A program made the translations under genes and the position numbers. This document shows, piece by piece, positions 26,763 through 34,565 of a stretch of DNA of 64,000 nt (position 1 is the stretch's first letter; every line of letters starts with the position of its first letter). Below the pieces are notes generated by a model. It worked only from the letters and a program-made list of their open reading frames with translations. It searched no databases and was not told the origin of the DNA. Location of the stretch: contig NZ_BMSA01000011.1 in assembly GCF_014648915.1 (NCBI RefSeq), positions 124,001 through 188,000 on the forward strand, read 5' to 3'. The DNA comes from Streptomyces phaeofaciens. GTDB taxonomy: Bacteria; Actinomycetota; Actinomycetes; Streptomycetales; Streptomycetaceae.

Positions 26763-26809
26763 CCCCTGGGGGCGACCGAGGGTTTTCCCTGCCCCAACTC
26801 CCCTAGGGG
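26763..26809. promoter_or_regulatory. Two GC palindromes upstream of the trypsin gene
   Basis: CCCCTGGGGG (26763-26772) and CCCCTAGGGG (26800-26809) lie 37 bp apart, 149-195 nt before the trypsin start. They look like LuxR-type activator sites, and the LAL regulator is encoded directly upstream. Binder inferred. Confidence 0.5.
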
Positions 26810-26957
26810 GTTCCCTCATTGGGAGGAGGGTGCGCCGGGCCCTACCGTTCGGGATGTGCCGCTCGCCCGGGCACACGGGGGCCGGTCCCGCGGCCCCCGT
26901 GCACACCCCCCACACCCGTGCGACCCCCCACCGGCGAATCCCCCCACGAGGAGACTC

Positions 26958-27749
26958 ATGTTCGGGCTCAACCGTGCCAAGAAGGCCGCCGCCCTCGTCG
27001 CGGCGACCGCCGCCGCGGCCGCGACCGCTCTGCTCAGCGCCCCCACCGCTGTCGCAGCGCCGCAGCCGATCGTCGGCGGCACGACGACCACCACGACCGC
27101 GTACCCGTTCATGATGCAGATCACGGACGCCTCGCAGAACCAGTTCTGCGGCGGCACCCTCGTCTCGGCGACCAAGGTGGTCACGGCGGCCCACTGCATG
27201 GTCGGCGAGACCACCAGCAGCGTGCGCGTGGTCGGCGGCCGCACCTACCTCAACGGTACGAACGGCACGGTCAGCCGGGTGAGCAAGATCTGGATCAACC
27301 CGAGCTACACGGACGCCACCAACGGCGACGACGTGGCCGTCCTGACCCTGTCGACCTCGATGCCGTACACCACGGCGTCGTACGTCTCCTCGTCCCAGAC
27401 CGGTGTGTACGCGGCCGGCACCACCGCCCGGGTCCTGGGCTGGGGCACCACCTCGGCGAACGGCAGCTCCTCCAACCAGCTGCGGACGGCGACCGTGCCG
27501 ATCGTGTCCGACTCCAGCTGCGCGAGCTCCTACGGTTCGGACTTCGTCCAGTCCGACATGGTTTGCGCCGGATACACCTCCGGCGGCGTAGACACCTGCC
27601 AGGGCGACAGCGGCGGTCCCCTGCTCATCGGGGGCGTCCTGGCAGGGATCACTTCTTGGGGCGAAGGCTGTGCCCAGGCGGGGTACCCGGGTGTCTACAC
27701 CCGGCTGACCACCTTCTCCAGCCTGGTCACCGCGCAGGTGAACTCGTAA
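26958..27749 (+). CDS. Secreted trypsin-like serine protease (S1A)
   Basis: A 263-residue extracellular protease. The signal peptide spans about 1-34 (AVA-AP), with a four-residue propeptide, and the mature enzyme starts IVGG at residue 38. The triad is visible: His in VVTAAHC, Asp in GDDVAVL, Ser in QGDSGGPL. The Asp six residues before the Ser (DTCQGDSGG) sits at the S1 base, giving trypsin-type Arg/Lys preference. Six Cys can form three disulfides. It closely fits Streptomyces trypsin. It is followed by a strong bidirectional terminator and preceded by a LAL regulator gene. Confidence 0.96.
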   Translation: MFGLNRAKKAAALVAATAAAAATALLSAPTAVAAPQPIVGGTTTTTTAYPFMMQITDASQNQFCGGTLVSATKVVTAAHCMVGETTSSVRVVGGRTYLNGTNGTVSRVSKIWINPSYTDATNGDDVAVLTLSTSMPYTTASYVSSSQTGVYAAGTTARVLGWGTTSANGSSSNQLRTATVPIVSDSSCASSYGSDFVQSDMVCAGYTSGGVDTCQGDSGGPLLIGGVLAGITSWGEGCAQAGYPGVYTRLTTFSSLVTAQVNS

Positions 27750-27800
27750 GTCACCGCGTGAACCCCGAGCACTCCTGAGCACCCCTCAGGTGACATACCA

Positions 27801-27841
27801 GGGGGCGCTGCGAGCCTCCACGAGCGGCCCGCAGCGCCCCC
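27801..27841. terminator. Bidirectional terminator between trypsin and winged-helix gene
   Basis: Perfect 12-bp arms GGGGGCGCTGCG (27801-27812) and CGCAGCGCCCCC (27830-27841) lie between convergent stops. Confidence 0.8.
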
Positions 27842-27856
27842 TCTCCACTGCCCGCG

Positions 27857-28963
27857 TCAGCCCGCCACGACGGTCCCGAACCGGACGTCGTACGGCTGCC
27901 CCGGGTACAGCACGGCCAGTGTCCGCTCGCCCTCCGCGGTCACGTCCCGCCGCTGGGCCGCGGTGAGGCGCCCGAACGGCTCGACGACCAGCGCGGCTTC
28001 CTCCAGCCGCCACACGCCCGCGAGGAAGCCGTCGACGAGCAGCGTGCAGTGGGCCTGGTTGCCCCGCCAGGTGCGGCCCCGGTACTCCGGCGGGACGACC
28101 CGGGAGCGGTCGGCGTGGGACAGCAGCAGGTTGTCGAACTCGGGCAGGAACCGGGGCGGGGCCGGGGTGTCCGGGTCGGGGCGCGAGGCCTCCGGGAGGT
28201 CGAACAGCTCGACGCCCCGCTCGTCCCGGAAGGTGACCAGCCGCGGCCGCAGCCGTTCGAAGGCCTCGCGCAGCCGGGTCAGCCCGGCCCAGGTCTGCAT
28301 GTCCTTGACGGAGGCCGGTCCGAAGGCGGCCAGGTAGCGCAGGACGACCTCGTCCGGCGCCGGGGCCGGTTCGGCGGGCCGGCCGAGCCAGTGCTCGGCG
28401 GTCGTCAGGGCGACCTGTCCGCTCCTGCCCCACAGCCCGCGCGGGGTCACCTGGACGAGCGGCAGCCGGCAGCGGGCCGCGATCGCCAGGGACTGCGGGT
28501 CGGCCTCGGGCCAGCGGCCGGACAGCGCCTCGCGCAGCTGCCCCATCGTGCGCGGCTCCGCCTCCACCAGCTCCCGGGCGAACACGGCGAGCCGGTCCAG
28601 GTCGACCCCGGCGAGTCCCTTGCGGAAGGCGTTCAGCTCCCGGTCGCGGGCGGGCTGGACGAGCGGCCGCAGGGTGAGGCAGTCGTCGTCCGTATGGGTG
28701 TGGATCGTGGAGCGCATGGTGACGATCCGGACCACCTCGCGGTCGGCCATCAGCATGGACAGCAGCTCCGGGCCGAAGCCGTCGAGGCGGGCCGCGAGGG
28801 CGTGGTACGGCGGCTTGACGTTCTGCGCCTGGAGCCCCAGCAGATGCGCCACGGCCTCCTTCGCCGACAGCTCGGACGGCCGCAGCAGCAGCTGCCGGTC
28901 GAGGGTCGCGCGGTTGAGGGCGCGGGCGTCGAGCACCGGAGCGGCGGAGGGCGTCTTCGTCAT
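27857..28963 (-). CDS. Winged-helix DNA-binding-domain protein (HTH_42 / YcaQ-like)
   Basis: A 368-residue protein of the HTH_42 family, whose known relatives (AlkX/YcaQ type) are DNA glycosylases for alkylated or cross-linked DNA. Visible are RATLDRQLLLRPSELSAKEAV, GLQAQNVKPPYHALAARLDG (region of the family's QxQ-type active site), the MRSTIHTHTDDD segment and a C-terminal PEFDNLLLSHADRSRVVPP with LVDGFLAGVWR. Whether this member is catalytic is not clear. The start ATG is at 28963; a longer frame runs into low-complexity repeats. Confidence 0.88.
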   Translation of the reverse strand: MTKTPSAAPVLDARALNRATLDRQLLLRPSELSAKEAVAHLLGLQAQNVKPPYHALAARLDGFGPELLSMLMADREVVRIVTMRSTIHTHTDDDCLTLRPLVQPARDRELNAFRKGLAGVDLDRLAVFARELVEAEPRTMGQLREALSGRWPEADPQSLAIAARCRLPLVQVTPRGLWGRSGQVALTTAEHWLGRPAEPAPAPDEVVLRYLAAFGPASVKDMQTWAGLTRLREAFERLRPRLVTFRDERGVELFDLPEASRPDPDTPAPPRFLPEFDNLLLSHADRSRVVPPEYRGRTWRGNQAHCTLLVDGFLAGVWRLEEAALVVEPFGRLTAAQRRDVTAEGERTLAVLYPGQPYDVRFGTVVAG

Positions 28964-29045
28964 GTACAGGAAACTATCGGGGATCGAGGACAGGTACTGT
29001 CCGCAACGCTCACCGGATCGTTGCGGGGGTCGGCCGAAGAGGCCC

Positions 29046-29103
29046 CCGGAGAGCCCCGCACAAGCCTGCGGAAGCCCCGCAGAGCCCCGGAGAGCCCCGG
29101 AGA
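29046..29103. repeat. Short GAGCCCCG repeats in divergent promoter region
   Basis: Variants of CGGAGAGCCCCG occur at least four times in 58 bp between the HTH_42 gene and corA. Promoter-like GGTATATCC lies just after, upstream of corA. Function unknown. Confidence 0.4.
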
Positions 29104-29178
29104 AACGGTATGCCCGGTATATCCTGCCCGTGATCAAGCGGACACAGGCTCGACCGACTCGACGGAGAGGCAGCCGCG

Positions 29179-30318
29179 ATGCCCGAGCGCCCCAGCCCCC
29201 GCAAGTCCGTCTGGCGCCGCACCCCGCTCCCGCCGCCGCCCCCGGCCGCGAGCCCGGCCCCGCCGCCGGCCCCGCAGCCGCCGGAGAACGGCGAGATCGC
29301 CAGCGTCATCCAGGCGGTGCTCTACCGCGACGGCGTCCGGGTCCTCGCCCCCGCCACCCTCGCGGAGACCTTCCGGGCGCTGCGCGAGCAGCCGGCGGGC
29401 ATGGCCTGGATCGGCCTGGCCCGCCCCACCGGCGCCGAACTGCACTCCCTGGCCGCCGAGTTCGACCTGCATCCGCTCGCCGTCGAGGACGCGAAGGAGG
29501 CCCATCAGCGTCCCAAACTGGAACGTTACGGCGACACCCTCTTCGTCGTGCTGCGCGCCGCCCGCTACCTGGACGCGCCCGAGGAGATCGACTTCGGCGA
29601 GCTGCACGTGTTCGTGGGCCCCGACTTCGTCATCACGGTCCGCCACGGCGCCGCACCGGACCTGTCGGCGGTGCGGCGCCGTATGGAGGCGACCCCGGAA
29701 CTGCTGAGACTGGGCCCGGAGGCGGTGCTGTACGCGATCCTGGACGCGGTGGTCGACGACTACGTCCCGGTCGTCTCCGGCGTCCAGAACGACATCGACG
29801 AGATCGAGACGGAGGTCTTCCGGGGCGACCCGAGGGTCTCCCGCCGTATCTACGAACTCTCCCGCGAGATGGTCGAGTTCCAGCGCGCCACCCGCCCCCT
29901 GGTCGGCATGCTGCACGGCCTGATGGCCGGCTTCTCCAAGTACGGCACCGACGAGGAACTCCAGCGCTATCTGCGGGACGTCGCCGACCACGTCACCCAC
30001 ACCAGCGAACGCGTCGACGGCTTCCGCCTGGCCCTCACGGAGATCCTCACCGTCAACGCCACCCTGGTCACCCAGCAGCAGAACGCGGAGATGCGGGCGT
30101 TGGCGGAGGCGGGCTTCGAGCAGAACGAGGAGATCAAGAAGATCTCGGCGTGGGCGGCCATCCTCTTCGCCCCGACCCTCGTCGGCACGATCTACGGCAT
30201 GAACTTCACGAGGATGCCGGAGTTGCACTGGACCCTCGGCTACCCCTTCGCGATCGGACTGATGGCGATCGTATGCACCGGTCTGTACGTCATCTTCAAG
30301 CGGCGGGGTTGGCTCTAG
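29179..30318 (+). CDS. corA: CorA-type magnesium/cobalt transporter
   Basis: A 379-residue inner-membrane divalent cation channel. It has a Pro/Ala-rich N-terminal tail (about 1-40), then the soluble funnel domain (about 45-310) with a long charged stalk helix, and two C-terminal transmembrane helices joined by the signature YGMNF (GMN selectivity loop) and a short MPELHW loop. The Lys/Arg end FKRRGW fits the cytoplasmic basic ring. It is monocistronic by position. Mg2+ or Co2+ preference cannot be told; the cobalt transporter genes are 15 kb away. Confidence 0.95.
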   Translation: MPERPSPRKSVWRRTPLPPPPPAASPAPPPAPQPPENGEIASVIQAVLYRDGVRVLAPATLAETFRALREQPAGMAWIGLARPTGAELHSLAAEFDLHPLAVEDAKEAHQRPKLERYGDTLFVVLRAARYLDAPEEIDFGELHVFVGPDFVITVRHGAAPDLSAVRRRMEATPELLRLGPEAVLYAILDAVVDDYVPVVSGVQNDIDEIETEVFRGDPRVSRRIYELSREMVEFQRATRPLVGMLHGLMAGFSKYGTDEELQRYLRDVADHVTHTSERVDGFRLALTEILTVNATLVTQQQNAEMRALAEAGFEQNEEIKKISAWAAILFAPTLVGTIYGMNFTRMPELHWTLGYPFAIGLMAIVCTGLYVIFKRRGWL

Positions 30319-30336
30319 CCCGCCGCTCGAGAACCC

Positions 30337-30777
30337 TCAGTGCCAGTTGCTGATCCTGACGTCGTGCGGTGCGGGCTCGCCCTTGCCGGTTTCGACCAGG
30401 CTCTTGAGGCTCATCAGGAAGGTCGCCCACTTGGTGCTGCAGTGGTACATGAACTCCACCGGCTCCTTCCAGCCTTCGTGCCGGAACAGCACGATCGTGT
30501 AGCCGTCCTCCCGCTTGAGGTCGAAGCGGATCCGGGTGCCGATCCACTCCTCGGGGCCGTCGACGACCTCCCAGAGCACGCGCTCGGCGGGCCGGGCCTC
30601 CAGAACCTTGATGTCGAACCCGCCGGGCTCGAAGCGGAACCGGATCACTCCGCCGACCTCGCTGTCGCCGTCGGTGTCCTGCGTCCACCAGTGCGCCAGC
30701 CCGTCGACCGTGGTCAGGGCCATGTAGACATCGTCGGGAGCCGATGTGACGCCGATCCTGTGCAGGATGTCCACCAT
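30337..30777 (-). CDS. SRPBCC (AHSA1-like) protein
   Basis: A 146-residue START/Bet v1-fold protein of the AHSA1 group. It begins MVDILHRIGVTSAPDDVYMA, then the HWWTQDT and GGVIRFRFEPGG strands, and ends with a long helix TFLMSLKSLVETGKG. Such proteins often sit with ArsR regulators, and the ligand is usually unknown. GAGGT lies seven bases before the ATG at 30777. It is third gene of the SRPBCC-ArsR-SRPBCC operon, 93 nt after the regulator. Confidence 0.88.
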   Translation of the reverse strand: MVDILHRIGVTSAPDDVYMALTTVDGLAHWWTQDTDGDSEVGGVIRFRFEPGGFDIKVLEARPAERVLWEVVDGPEEWIGTRIRFDLKREDGYTIVLFRHEGWKEPVEFMYHCSTKWATFLMSLKSLVETGKGEPAPHDVRISNWH

Positions 30778-30870
30778 CTCGATACCTCGTTCCCGTGCGG
30801 GCGCCCGCGAGCGGGCGCGGTTCATCGGCGCCGCCACGGGATGTGGTGACGTGGGTTCGTTCGTGCGGGG

Positions 30871-31209
30871 TCAGCCCTCCTGGCCTCGCTGGATCGCTTC
30901 GGCGATCCGCTTGATGCGCTGCAACCGGGCGTCCCAGGCGGCCCCGACCGACGCCAGTTGCGCGACGGCGCGTGCGAGTTGGGCCTCGTCCACCTCGTAG
31001 CGGCGCTCGCGTCCGGCCGGCATGACGTGGACCAGCCCGACTCGGTGGAGTACGCCGAGATGCTTGGCGACCGCCTGCCGGGTGACCGGCAGGTGCTCGC
31101 TCAGCGTGGTCGCCGTTCCGCCGCCGCCGGTCAGCAGCAGGTCGAGCATCCGCCGCCTGGTCGGGTCCCCCACCGCCGACCAGAGCTCGTCGTCGACGGC
31201 GACGCTCAT
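30871..31209 (-). CDS. ArsR-family transcriptional repressor
   Basis: A 112-residue winged-helix regulator. LWSAVGDPTRRRMLDLLL is the ArsR N-terminal helix, and LPVTRQAVAKHLGVLHRVGL is the HTH. No metal-binding Cys are present, so it belongs to the SRPBCC-linked, non-metal type. Its ATG overlaps the stop of the upstream SRPBCC gene (ATGA). Two identical GCAACC-TTT-GGTTGC palindromes before the operon are the likely binding sites, giving autoregulation. Confidence 0.92.
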   Translation of the reverse strand: MSVAVDDELWSAVGDPTRRRMLDLLLTGGGGTATTLSEHLPVTRQAVAKHLGVLHRVGLVHVMPAGRERRYEVDEAQLARAVAQLASVGAAWDARLQRIKRIAEAIQRGQEG

Positions 31210-31667
31210 GGCGACACCAGCCGGGCGACGTAGGTGACGAGGCGGGGCAGGAAGTAGTCCCAGCCGGTGACGTGTTCGCGGTACTGCTCTTCGAGCACGG
31301 CGGCCTCCCAGCCCTTCTCGCGAAAGCCGGTCTCGGTGAAGCGCAGCAGTGTGCCGGCGCCGGACGGGACCAGCTCGAAGGTCACCAGGAGCGAGTTGTC
31401 CGGTGTCGCGGCCTCACCCTCGTCGTACACCCAGCGGAAGGAGAACCGCCGGGGCGGGTCCGCCTCGATCACCGTGAGCGCGACGACGTTCGCGTCCGGC
31501 GTGCTCCGGTCGCCGAACGAGATGACCCCGGTGGCGCCGGGCACCGGCTTGAGTTCCGCCTCGTCCGGCCACCACTCCCGCAGGTGCTCGGGCGTGCTGA
31601 TCACCTCGTAGACCACCTCGGGCGAGGCGTCGACACGGATCTCCCGCTCGATGCTGCCGTACTCCAT
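31206..31667 (-). CDS. SRPBCC (AHSA1-like) protein, first gene of ArsR operon
   Basis: A 153-residue AHSA1-type protein: IEREIRVDASPEVVYEVIST, REWWPDEAE, FSFRWVYDEGE and a C-terminal helix EQYREHVTGWDYFLPRLVTY. It is translationally coupled to the ArsR regulator gene. GGGGGAG precedes the ATG at 31667. It starts only 20 nt from the nearest operator palindrome, so binding would block transcription directly. Confidence 0.9.
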   Translation of the reverse strand: MEYGSIEREIRVDASPEVVYEVISTPEHLREWWPDEAELKPVPGATGVISFGDRSTPDANVVALTVIEADPPRRFSFRWVYDEGEAATPDNSLLVTFELVPSGAGTLLRFTETGFREKGWEAAVLEEQYREHVTGWDYFLPRLVTYVARLVSP

Positions 31668-31686
31668 TCCGCTCCCCCATCCTCTC

Positions 31687-31746
31687 GCAACCTTTGGTTG
31701 CACATAACCGTAGACCAGCCCTTCGATTTACGCAACCTTTGGTTGC
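31687..31746. promoter_or_regulatory. Two identical 15-bp ArsR-operator palindromes
   Basis: GCAACCTTTGGTTGC occurs at 31687-31701 and again at 31732-31746, 45 bp apart. Each is a perfect inverted repeat with a TTT centre, and the two flank the expected promoter of the SRPBCC-ArsR operon. Assignment to the ArsR protein is inferred from position and form. Confidence 0.8.
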
Positions 31747-31751
31747 TATAG

Positions 31752-31839
31752 GGCACCCAAAGGTGCCGTGGCGCTATTGGGTGCCATTGGGTGCCATAAA
31801 TGACTCCCATTGGGTGCCATGCGTGTGCCACTATGGCAC
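31752..31839. promoter_or_regulatory. Array of GGTGCC/GGCACC elements upstream of the GtrA-like gene
   Basis: The array contains GGCACC-CAAA-GGTGCC (31752-31767), TTGGGTGCCA three times (31777-31786, 31787-31796, 31810-31819), and GTGCCA-CTA-TGGCAC (31825-31839): seven half-sites in 88 bp. This looks like a cooperative operator for a regulator different from the ArsR protein. Confidence 0.65.
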
Positions 31840-31919
31840 CACTGATGGCGCGCCCCTGGACCTCGCGGTCGAAGGGGGCGCGTTTCGCGGAGTGAGGCAT
31901 CAAAAAATGGGGGCGGATC

Positions 31920-32444
31920 ATGGAGACAGCACAGAGCCGGCAGCAGTCGGCACCCGGCACCTTCGCCGCCTTCGCCCGCTTCGTGGTCTGTGGCGGCGGG
32001 GTGGGGCTCGCCTCCAGCTTCGCCGTGGTGGCCCTCGCCTCCTGGATTCCCTGGGTCCTCGCCAACGCGCTGATCACCGTGGTCTCCACGCTCCTCGCCA
32101 CCGAGCTGCACGCCCGCTTCACCTTCGGCGCGGGCGGGCGCGCGACCTGGCGCCAGCATGCGCAGTCGGCCGGGTCCGCGGCGGCCGCGTACGCCGTGAC
32201 CTGCGTGGCGATGCTCGTCCTCCAGCAGCTGGTGGCGGCGCCCGGCGCGATGCTCGAACAGGTCGTCTACCTGTCCGCCTCCGCACTCGCCGGTGTCGCG
32301 CGGTTCGCCGTGCTGCGCCTCGTCGTCTTCGCGCGCGGCCGTTCGCAGGCCGCGGCCACCGTCGACACCGTCCGTCCCGTGCACGCGAGCGTGGCCCGCG
32401 ACGCGGCCCCGGCCGACCCCGCGGCGCTCTGCCACGCGGCCTGA
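31920..32444 (+). CDS. GtrA-like membrane protein
   Basis: A 174-residue integral membrane protein with four hydrophobic helices between about residues 18 and 140 (AFARFVVCGGGVGLASSFAV, VLANALITVVSTLLATEL, AAAYAVTCVAMLVLQQLV, VVYLSASALAGVARFAVLRL), the GtrA pattern. GtrA proteins are thought to move lipid-linked sugars across the membrane. The hydrophilic tail of about 35 residues is Ala/Val-rich. It is preceded by an elaborate repeat array, so its expression is probably tightly controlled. Confidence 0.78.
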   Translation: METAQSRQQSAPGTFAAFARFVVCGGGVGLASSFAVVALASWIPWVLANALITVVSTLLATELHARFTFGAGGRATWRQHAQSAGSAAAAYAVTCVAMLVLQQLVAAPGAMLEQVVYLSASALAGVARFAVLRLVVFARGRSQAAATVDTVRPVHASVARDAAPADPAALCHAA

Positions 32445-32544
32445 CCGTCCCGCCGGGCGGCGCTCCGCGCCCGCGCCACGGGAAACGTCGGCCCGGTGCG
32501 TCCGTCCGTCCCAGGTGTCCCGCTACGGCCGGCCGGCCGACGTC

Positions 32545-33294
32545 TCATCCACGCTCACGGAGGTACGCGTCCAGCTCGGCGGCGCCGGTCAGCATCGCCC
32601 GCCCGCGGGCGGACAGCCGGCCGTGCCAGTCGCCGAGTGCGGCCTCCAGCGGCTCCAGCCCGCCGGCCGCCCGCACCTGGGCGATCAGCGGGGCGATCTG
32701 CTCCAGCAGGTAGCCGCCCCGCCTGAGCTGGTGGGCCAGCCGGGCGTCCCGTACGTCGGCCTCGTCGTAGACGCGATACCCGGTCAGCGGGTCGCGGCGC
32801 GGGCGCACCAGACCGGCGCGCTCCCACGTGCGCAGGGTCGCGGGCCGGATGCCGAGCCCGTCCGCGAGCGGCCCGATGAACGTGCCGCCGGGCCCGGACG
32901 CCGTGGCCGGCCCGGAGCCCCCACCGGGTTCGGTCGCCGCGCTCGGCTCCAGGTCGCGGAGAGCGTTCTCCACCGCCTGGAGGGTCCGGCGGTCGTCGAG
33001 GAGCCGGGCGTGGCTCTCGTCGATGAGGCGGAACGCCTCCTGCGCCGCGCCCTCGTTCACGGCCCGCATGATCGAGGTCGCCGTCCGGTGGCCGTGTCCC
33101 GGCACCAGGGCGAGAAACGCGCGCAGGGCCCGCGCGTGCAGCGGCGTGTAGGTGCGGTAGCCGTGGGGTGTGCGCGCGGCGGCCGGAAGGATGCCAGCCT
33201 CCTCGTAGTTCCTGACCGCCTGCGTGGACAGACCGTGCCCGCGCGCCAGATCGACCGGCCTGAGCCGCTCACCGCTTTGAAGGTTTCGCCCCAT
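32545..33294 (-). CDS. Double-MerR transcriptional regulator (TioE-like)
   Basis: A 249-residue regulator with two MerR-type DNA-binding domains: one at about 10-75 (LRPVDLARGHGLSTQAVRNY... HGYRTYTPLHARALRAF) and a second at about 137-205 (FIGPLADGLGIRPATLRTWE... GYRVYDEADVRDARLAHQL). A helical linker with an Ala/Gly/Pro stretch joins them. This fits the TioE-type family, often found next to resistance genes. It is divergent from the erythromycin-esterase-like gene, with a TCAACG-ATAG-CGTTGA palindrome in the shared 68-nt promoter. Confidence 0.88.
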   Translation of the reverse strand: MGRNLQSGERLRPVDLARGHGLSTQAVRNYEEAGILPAAARTPHGYRTYTPLHARALRAFLALVPGHGHRTATSIMRAVNEGAAQEAFRLIDESHARLLDDRRTLQAVENALRDLEPSAATEPGGGSGPATASGPGGTFIGPLADGLGIRPATLRTWERAGLVRPRRDPLTGYRVYDEADVRDARLAHQLRRGGYLLEQIAPLIAQVRAAGGLEPLEAALGDWHGRLSARGRAMLTGAAELDAYLRERG

Positions 33295-33342
33295 GGTCCC
33301 GCCGATATCAGGCCTGTCAGCGGAAAAGTTTCCACCGAAAGT

Positions 33343-33358
33343 TCAACGATAGCGTTGA
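33343..33358. promoter_or_regulatory. Palindrome over the -10 box of the esterase-like gene
   Basis: TCAACG-ATAG-CGTTGA is a perfect inverted repeat. It includes TAGCGT (33350-33355), which lies seven bases before the ATG at 33363 and would be the -10 box of a leaderless transcript. The double-MerR protein is the probable binder. Confidence 0.65.
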
Positions 33359-33362
33359 GGTC

Positions 33363-34565
33363 ATGGCTACCGACATCAAGGACACCGCCCATGCCGTCGG
33401 GGCGGCCGCCGTCATGAGGCTGCTCCCGGCCCGGCCGCGCATCCTCGCCCTGGGCGAGCCCACCCACGGCGAGGACACGCTGCTCGACCTGCGCAACGCG
33501 CTCTTCCGGCAACTCGTCGAGGAGGAGGGCTACCGGACGATCGCCATCGAGAGCGACTGCCTGAGGGGCCTGGTCGTGGACGACCACGTCACCTCGGGCA
33601 CGGGCACCCTCGACGAGGTCATGGAGCGCGGCCTCAGCCACGGCTGGGGCGCGTCCGCGGCCAACCGCGAGCTCGTGCGCTGGATGCGTGCCCACAACGA
33701 CGGCCGGCCCGCATCCGAACAGCTCCGCTTCGCCGGTGTCGACGGCCCGCTGGAGATCACCGGCGCCGCGAGCCCCCGTCAGGCCCTCACCGCACTCCAC
33801 GGCTACCTCGCGGCCCGGGTGGACGCGGATCTGCTCCCCTGCACCGCGGAAACACTCGACCGCCTGCTCGGCACCGACGACTTGTGGACCGATCCCGCCG
33901 CGATGAGGGACCCGGCCCGGTCCGTGGGGCAGTCGGCCGAGGCCGCTCGACTGCGGCTGCTCGCCGACGACCTGGTGGCCCTGCTCGACGCGCAGACGCC
34001 GCAGCTGAGCACGGCGAGACCGCGGGACGAGTGGGACCGCGCCCGCCTGTACGGGCGCACCGCGACCGGGCTGCTGCGCTACCACCACTGGATGGCCGAC
34101 GCCTCACCGGCCCGGCTGACCCGGCTGGTGGGCGTGCGGGACCAGATGATGGCCCACAACCTCCTCGCCCTCGCCGAACGCGGTCCGGTGCTCGTCCACG
34201 CCCACAACTCCCATCTCCAGCGGGAGAAGAGCACGATGCGCATGGGCGGGGCGCCGCTGGAGTGGTGGGGCGCCGGTGCGCTGGTGAACGCCGCGCTCGG
34301 CCAGGAGTACGCCTTCGTGGCCACGGCCCTCGGCACGATCCGGCACCAGGGCGTGGGCACCCCGCCGCCGGACACCCTCGAAGGACTCCTGTACGCGCTC
34401 CCGGAGGACGCCTGCGTCGTCGACGCCCCCCGGCTGGCCGCCGCCCTCGGCGACACGCGGCCCGCCCCCCGCGTGTCCCCCTGGTTCGGCTACGCCCCGT
34501 TCGACCCGGCCCACCTGGCCGACAGCGACGGCATCGTGTTCGTCAGGGACGTCCCACAGATCTAG
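33363..34565 (+). CDS. Erythromycin esterase-like protein
   Basis: A 400-residue hydrolase of the erythromycin esterase (EreA/B) superfamily. Conserved pieces are LGEPTHGED (active-site His/Glu region near residue 35), TIAIESDC, and VHAHNSHLQREKS (second active-site His with Asn). Known members open macrolide lactones, but many actinobacterial relatives have no proven substrate, so resistance is only possible. Leaderless start with TAGCGT seven bases upstream. Its stop overlaps that of the convergent gene in CTAG. The divergent double-MerR gene likely regulates it. Confidence 0.87.
   Translation: MATDIKDTAHAVGAAAVMRLLPARPRILALGEPTHGEDTLLDLRNALFRQLVEEEGYRTIAIESDCLRGLVVDDHVTSGTGTLDEVMERGLSHGWGASAANRELVRWMRAHNDGRPASEQLRFAGVDGPLEITGAASPRQALTALHGYLAARVDADLLPCTAETLDRLLGTDDLWTDPAAMRDPARSVGQSAEAARLRLLADDLVALLDAQTPQLSTARPRDEWDRARLYGRTATGLLRYHHWMADASPARLTRLVGVRDQMMAHNLLALAERGPVLVHAHNSHLQREKSTMRMGGAPLEWWGAGALVNAALGQEYAFVATALGTIRHQGVGTPPPDTLEGLLYALPEDACVVDAPRLAAALGDTRPAPRVSPWFGYAPFDPAHLADSDGIVFVRDVPQI

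Noticed and set aside
33363..34565. Calling the esterase-like gene a proven macrolide resistance gene
   Set aside because: Superfamily membership is clear, but substrate cannot be inferred and many relatives have no known resistance role.
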